64,000 nucleotides of DNA, from contig CM064732.1 in NCBI GenBank assembly GCA_032717465.1, positions 18,701,639 to 18,765,638 of the forward strand, in the 5' to 3' direction. Of the stretch, positions 58,735-64,000 are shown one piece after another. The notes beneath the pieces were generated by a model, which searched no databases, was not told the origin of the DNA, and saw nothing but the letters and a program-made list of their open reading frames with translations. Made by a program: the position numbers and the translations under genes. The first letter of the stretch is position 1. Each line of letters opens with the position of its first letter. This DNA comes from Coenobita brevimanus. Lineage: Eukaryota > Arthropoda > Malacostraca > Decapoda > Coenobitidae.

Positions 58735-58910
58735 GAAATTCACAGATTTAAGCACAATGAAACAAGAATGGTAAGACGGATATGTAGTGTCACCATGAAT
58801 GACTAAATAACGTTTGCAGATTTAAATGGATTCTTAGGATTCGGTGTTTCTGATGTCATGTGCATGGACAGGCTGTAGTGGTTTGGACTTGTGGAGAGAT
58901 CAAATTACAG
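58735..58910 (+). pseudogene. Decayed LINE reverse-transcriptase C-terminal fragment
   Basis: Broken frames read RMVRRICSVTMND, then FGVSDVMCMDRL-WFGLVERSNY. This resembles the conserved RMLRWxCGVxxxD ... [15 protein letters not shown] region at the end of RTE-like polyproteins, here with stops and substitutions. It is too divergent from copies A-F to be the same family. Low-confidence motif call. Confidence 0.35.
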
Positions 58911-59087
58911 TAACTAAGTAAAGCTCTGAAGTAACCTGAACACACATTGGACACACTCAGACCGGTAAAGGAACACGAGGAATGGGTCATGAACAGGGAC
59001 CTCTATTCTATGGGACGAACAGGATGCCGTAACTTGCAGAGCAAAACCATCCATCTGGTGAAAAAAGGCTAATCCTTGCGTTATAAT

Positions 59088-59436
59088 TGCCTATCCCTAC
59101 CGAAGCAAGGACGATAGAGCTAGTGTATCTCTACCTAGTGGCTTAGGCTGTCTGGTAGAGACTGTATGTAGGGTGAAAAGTACTTGTAAGTGTAGTGTTG
59201 TAGAAGCTTTGGACGTGTGTGTAGTCTGTGAACTAAGTGTAATCGGCCCGCCTCAAGCCGATTGGGTGCAAGCATACTAGTATGCGACACTGGTTCAACC
59301 ACAGCACCCCTTATGTCAGCCAAAGTAGCAAGTGGCTCGGTGAAACGATTTCCAAAGTTTTTACAACTCTGGCGGGAGGTGAACCCTCGTCCACCAGAGT
59401 GCGAAACGCACACTCTACCACTGTACCATAGAGGCT
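59088..59436 (-). mobile_element. tRNA-derived SINE (family I), minus strand
   Basis: The reverse complement begins GCCTCTATGGTACAGTGGTA, with GTGGTAGAGTG and GGGTTCACCTCCC as A- and B-box-like motifs. The body is that of 12961-13606 but without the foldback insert, reading CGCATACTAGTATGC across the target site. The 3' end is truncated after AGGGATAGG. Confidence 0.8.

Positions 59437-59439
<3 letters not shown>

Positions 59440-59491
<52 letters not shown>
59440..59491. repeat. (TA)n microsatellite
   Basis: About 26 TA units between the SINE and RTE copy F. Confidence 0.95.
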
Positions 59492-59495
<4 letters not shown>

Positions 59496-59504
59496 CACTC
59501 ATGA

Positions 59505-59695
59505 GTGTATGTGAGTGAGGTGGAGGGGGGAGAGGGAAGGGGAGGCAGAGGATGAGATGGAGGGATGGATTGGACAGGTACATGAAAGACGGGGATGTAA
59601 GCTGGGAACAAGGCAGTGAAATGGCATTGGACAGGGCGAGATGGAGGCGATTTGTTTGTGGCCACCCCTTAAGGGATTGAGGAGTCTGGCAATAT
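59505..59695 (+). mobile_element. RTE-clade LINE, copy F, 3' fragment
   Basis: A plus-strand fragment with GAGGTGGAGGGGGGAGAGGG, GATGAGATGGAGGGATGGAT, then the [21 protein letters not shown] end and GGCCACCCCTTAAGGG...TCTGGCAATATA. The frame reads [20 protein letters not shown] near the end. It faces LINE copy 2 tail-to-tail across a short (TA)n. Confidence 0.8.
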
Positions 59696-59717
59696 ACATA
59701 TATATATATATATATAT

Positions 59718-61953
59718 TTTTTTTTATGCGAGGAAGAAGGAACCAAAGGTCATGAGCCCGCAGTTACAGTTCCCTCCAAGAGAAAAACAAAATACAATAG
59801 AGAGCCAAATTCAAGATCCGATCATTTTGAGATGCCTGGACACACTGCGTTTGAAAGACTGGAGATCATAGGCAGCAGGAAATACAGACAGAGGGAGACA
59901 GTTCCAGAGCTGACCTGTTGCATAAATGAAAGACTGGGAGTAACGGTCAACTCTTGCATTAGAGAGTTGGACAGAAAAGGGATGAGAGTTTGCTGCCAGA
60001 CGAGTGCTACGCGCCCGTCGTAGAGGTGGAGGAATGCAAGCAGACAGTTCAGAGGAGCAGTGACTATTAAAGTAGCGATAGAAAAGAGATAAAGATGCAA
60101 CAGTGCGGCGAAGAGACAGAGGTTGAAGGGAGTCAGTAAGAGGAGGAGAGTTAATGAGACGAAAAGCCTTTGACTCCACCCTATTGAGAAGATCTGTATG
60201 TGGGGAGCCTCCCCACACATGAGAGTTGTACTCCACATAGGGGCGGATAAAACCCCTGTATAGAGTCAACAATTGTGCAGGGGTAAAGAAAGAGCAGAGT
60301 CGGCTTAGCACACCCAATCTCTTGGAAGCAGATTTTACAAGAGATGTAATATGATCTTTCCAAGATAAGTCCCGAGTAAATGAAACCCCAAGCATGTTCA
60401 AGGATGATGCAGGATTAAGCTGAATAATATTAAACATTAGTGGGTATACCTGTGGAATATTTTGTCGGGTTGATAGGTGTAAGAACTGAGTCTTAGATGC
60501 ATTAAAAACAACCATATTATTTTTACCCCAGTCAGAGATACGAACCAAGTCAGACATTAGGTGTGCCATAGCCTCATCCCTTGTTTGTTGAAGTAACTGT
60601 TGAGATGGGCGTTGCGGGAACCGAATGGAAAGGTGAAGGGTGGAGTCATCAGCGTATGAGTGGATAGGGTTAGATGTACAGCTTAGAAGATCATTGATGA
60701 ATAAAAGGAAGAGAGTAGGTGATAGGACAGAGCCCTGAGGAACACCACTGTTGATAGATCTAGGAGAAGAACGATGGCCGTCTACAACAGCGGCTATAGA
60801 ACGACCAGAAAGGAAGCTAGCGATGAAGGCACAGATAGAAGGATAGAAACCGTAGGAGGGCTGTTTGGAAATTAAAGATTTATGCCAGACTCGATCGAAA
60901 GCCTTTGAGATGTCAAGTGCAATGGCAAAGCTTTCGCCAAAGTCCCGAAAGGAGGATTACCAGGAGTCTGAAAGGTAGGTGAGAAGATCGCCAGTGGAGC
61001 GTCCCTGACGGAACCCGTACTGACGATCGGAAAGAAGGTTGTGATAGGAAAGATGCCTTAAAATTTTTCTATTGAGAATTGACTCGAAAACTTTTGAAAT
61101 ACAGGACGTTAAAGCAATTGGACGATAGTTGGAGGGTTGGGAGTGGTCACCCTTCTTTGGGACTGGCTGAATGAGAGCAAACTTCCAGCAAGAAGGAAAG
61201 GTACAAGTTGACAGACAAAGGCGAAAGAGTTTGCCTAGGCAGGGTGTAAGCACAGAAGCACAGTTCTTGAGAACAACAGGAGGGACCCCATCAGGCCCAT
61301 ATGCCTTGTTAGTACTGAGGCCAGTAATGGCAGAAAATACATCAACTGAAGAAATTTTAATGTCAGCCATGAGGAAGTCAGAGGGGGGAAGAGATGGACG
61401 AACAGCACCGGAATCGTCTAAGGTGGAACTGGAGGAGAAAGTTCAGTGAAGAGATCTGCTTTATCAGTAGAAGAAATAGCTACAGAACCATCAGAGTAGA
61501 AAAGAGGAGGGAAGGATGATGAGGTAAAGTTGTTAGAAAGATTTTTGGCAAGGTGCCAGAAGGAGCGGGAAGAATTCGAGTTGGAGAGTTGAGAGCATTT
61601 AGTATGGATGAAATTATTTTTAGTAGAGCGAAGAACAGATTTAGCAGGATTCCGGGCAGAAACGTAAAGATGATGTGATTCAGGGGTCGGTTGGCTCCGG
61701 TTCCTTTTGTAGGCCCTCTCCTTGTTGCGGACAGCATTAGAACAAGCGTGATTAAACAAGGTTTTCTTGCGTTAGTCAAAGGATATGAGAAAGGAATGTA
61801 TGCTTCCATGCCCGAGAGAATAACCTCCGTAATGCGCAAGGCACACTCAGATGGCTCCCGGCCATGGAAGCAATAATCATTCCAGGGAAAATCAAAGAAG
61901 TACTGACTGAGGGCCTCCCAGTCCGCGGCTCCAAAATGCCACAGACGACGTTT
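59718..61953 (-). mobile_element. Jockey/CR1-superfamily LINE, copy 2, 5'-truncated
   Basis: On the minus strand, from 61951 downward: RRLWHFGAADWEAL-like text, PWNDYCFHGREPSECALRIT, a linker with a frameshift near 61760, the RT from MADIKISSVDVFSAITGLST (61370), NKAYGPDGVPPVVLKN and LSDRQYGFRQGRSTGDLL. A break near 60957 follows, then SGVPQGSVLSPTLFLLF, SYADDSTLHLS (about 60650) and an intact 252-residue C-terminal frame (60569-59811). The poly-A tail is the T-run at 59717-59726. It is better preserved than copies 1 and 3, but has no endonuclease. Confidence 0.88.
59811..60569 (-). pseudogene. LINE copy 2 RT C-terminal frame
   Basis: 252 codons with KTQFLHLSTRQNIPQVYPLM, LNMLGVSFTRDLSWKDHITS, SRLCSFFTPAQLLTLYRGFI, YNSHVWGGSPH and DLQSFKRSVSRHLKM. 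This is the thumb and C-terminal region after the YADD motif, homologous to 9977-10720 in copy 1. It belongs to a truncated element and has no start of its own. Confidence 0.85.
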
Positions 61954-62019
61954 CTATCTATCTATCTATATCTATATCTATCTGTCTATCTATCTATCTA
62001 TCTATCTATCGATAGATAG

Positions 62020-62050
<31 letters not shown>

Positions 62051-62066
62051 GATAGATAGATAGATG
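61954..62066. repeat. (TCTA)n/(GATA)n perfect palindrome
   Basis: A (TCTA)n run switches to (GATA)n at 62010/62011. Arms 61985-62010 and 62011-62036 are exact reverse complements with no spacer. It lies at the 5' truncation point of LINE copy 2. Confidence 0.95.
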
Positions 62067-62392
62067 AATATGATAATTACCGGAAAGCTTAAGTGCCATT
62101 CGACAACCACATCGTCTTAGTTTAATGAAATTGTCTGAAGTTACCCAAAATTGAATATTAGAGTTGTCTCATCCATGGTTGTTGACGACAGTCATTACAC
62201 TCTGGCTCCTGTGACTCACTCTCAGCTAAATAAAATCGTTCTGGCATTGGCTGGGACAAAGTACAGTGGCCTACAAGAGAAGGTATAACCATGGTGATAT
62301 TACCAGGCGTTTTATGATACCAGTACCAACAGCAATAAACCAACCTTACAGTACAATATTATGCAACAGTGTTCTATCCTCTATGGTTCTCT
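62067..62392. other. No gene; dispersed short repeat
   Basis: The phrase CTGGCTCCTGTGACTCACTC then CAGCTAAATAAAAT near 62200-62235 matches 26720-26785. No coding signal. Confidence 0.45.
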
Positions 62393-62800
62393 GTCATCAT
62401 CATCATCATCATCATCATCATCACCATCACCCTCAATTCATTATCACCATAAGCATCATTATTTTCGTTACCATATACTTATTCTTATCATCATCATCAA
62501 GAGTATCATCATCATCATCATCATCATCATCGTCATCGCCATCATATGCCTCATCGTCATCATTATCATTATCATTTTTATTTTTCATGTCATCTGTATC
62601 TTCATAATCATCATCGTTACCACCGACATGATCATTATCATTATCCTGAACATTTTTATCCTCCTTATCACCTGTATTTTCATATTTATAATAATCATCG
62701 TTACCATTCATACGATCACTATCATATTATTATAATTGCCATAGCTATGACCATTATCATTATCATCATCATTATCAACATCTCCATCATACCCTATTCC
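62393..62800. repeat. (TCA)n/(ATC)n-rich imperfect trinucleotide tract
   Basis: Imperfect TCA repeats with ACC and TTA variants over about 400 bp. His/Ser/Ile- or Asp-rich frames are artefacts. Confidence 0.9.
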
Positions 62801-64000
62801 CAACATCAGACGTGCTGTTGGTAAGATGCAGAAACATGAGAACGGAAAACAATCACTACATATATCCAGTGATCATTTAATTTCCTGAATCTGATGATGT
62901 TTTCTTAAAAATTCACTCCTGCTCCTAGATTGTGATTTTATTCAGACTAGGGAGAGTCTCCTGGTACTGAAGGCAATATCTTATTTCTCCAGCACTATAA
63001 GTCTTCTACTCTGAATACGTCGTCCAGAGCCAGCAATAAGTACAAAGAAAAGAAGTAACTGATGAGGTTAAGCGGCCAAACATTGATAGGAGATAAAATC
63101 GATTCTGAAACAGATTATCATGTAAGTGACAAATTTCGTTATTTTAGAAACGCACAGTCAAATGAATTACTCCTAAGGAGAAAAAAATCCTGTCTTTAAT
63201 AAGTTCAGTATTATGAAACGTTTAATGCATTTTTTGTTTATTTGGTGATTTTTGACTTCTGTTTTACATTGTCATAATGATTCATCGTAAGGGTTAAATA
63301 ATACTTAATTTATATCAGTAAGTTAAATAGTTAAAGAACATTGCAAGATTAGAGCTTGTTCCACTTTACACCACCACACTCCCGTTGGCCTGGGTAGCAA
63401 ACTTTGTGTGTCTTAGCTAACCCGTCTCGCTCGTTTGTACGAATATTATGGTTGATATCTACGACCTTATGTTTTGAAACACGAGACGGGGAACTTTGAA
63501 GAGTATGTCCTATTTCTGTAACCATACATTATATTCGTCTTGGTAACAGGTGTTCACAAAAAGATATAGAACTTGCACGGGTGAAAGAAAAGTATCGGAG
63601 TCGGGTAGCTCACGAAAATGATGTTTTGCAAAGATACTATTCAGTTTTAGCCACTTTCCAGTGTAGTTTCGCTTCTTACATCGGCCGAAATGATTTTCGT
63701 TTTCTTGTTTACTTTATACCAAATATTTTTAATAAAGCATGTTGCAGCTTCCAACTTCCGCCACAGCTCTGATTCGCGCGCCTGTCTTAAGTCAACAGTG
63801 GTACAAGACAGTACCCAAGAAACTCGGTCATCTAATCTCTAAAAATAGTCATATGCTAAATACTAATCACTATTTAAGTGTCAAATGCAATTTTTTAAAC
63901 GTAGCCCAGTCAAATGTATTAAAAAATATATAATTCTATAATTTCAGCGGTGACAATCCGGGTGCTGTAGGTTAAATCATACTTCTGACATATTCATTAA
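62801..64000. other. No gene recognised
   Basis: 1.2 kb of AT-rich unique sequence to the window edge. Short frames (60-64 residues) show no domain. Nothing else can be supported. Confidence 0.35.

Noticed and set aside
62433..62711. Asp/Asn-rich minus-strand frame
   Set aside because: Translation of an imperfect (TCA)n tract.

Overview
This window looks like repeat-dominated nuclear DNA from a eukaryote, most likely an arthropod and plausibly a decapod crustacean. The taxonomic call is an inference from three things: an exceptional load of long (GA)n, (TA)n and (CA)n microsatellites, three co-resident non-LTR retrotransposon families of arthropod type, and several tRNA-derived SINE families. 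I see no operon structure and no bacterial gene. I found no host protein-coding gene I can support in 64 kb; every recognisable coding stretch belongs to a transposable element, and nearly all are broken.

Three LINE families carry the coding content. (1) An RTE-clade element occurs as an almost full-length minus-strand copy (about 15.8-19.0 kb), two long 5'-truncated minus-strand copies (6.4-7.7 and 30.6-32.9 kb), three short 3'-end fragments (10.8, 40.9 and 59.5 kb) and one 118-bp miniature made of only the two element ends (38.4 kb). (2) A Jockey/CR1-superfamily element occurs at 5.5-10.8 kb (+), 43.1-45.4 kb (+) and 59.7-61.95 kb (-). (3) An I-clade-like element with a zinc-knuckle ORF1, an endonuclease, a reverse transcriptase and an RNase H domain lies at about 34.75-41.6 kb (+). 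It is preceded head-to-tail by the 3' end of a second copy (34.04-34.75 kb).

DNA transposons are nested in these: a Tc1/mariner-like element with TA duplications (6154-8417, itself holding an RTE copy), two non-autonomous hAT elements with exact 8-bp target duplications (43322-44371 and 56233-57425), and a foldback element with ~85-bp inverted arms inside a SINE (13116-13368). A pogo/Tigger-type transposase fossil lies near 12.2 kb. Elements with conserved ends, tandem cores and (ACAG/ACAA)n tracts near 2.9, 25.2 and 53.9 kb resemble Helentron-associated 'pearl/DINE' elements.

The rest is low-complexity DNA. Kilobase-scale polypurine or polypyrimidine tracts (1.0-2.9, 3.8-5.3, 21.1-25.1, 26.9-28.7, 41.6-42.3 and 45.5-47.4 kb) each surround perfect (GA)n or (TC)n runs, and there is a ~1 kb GT-rich tract at 28.95-29.93 kb. 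The most interesting signal is in the 3' UTR of the I-like element: two tandem ~200-bp units, each with a 16-bp-stem hairpin. The hairpins have diverged by compensatory base-pair changes, which suggests selection for structure.
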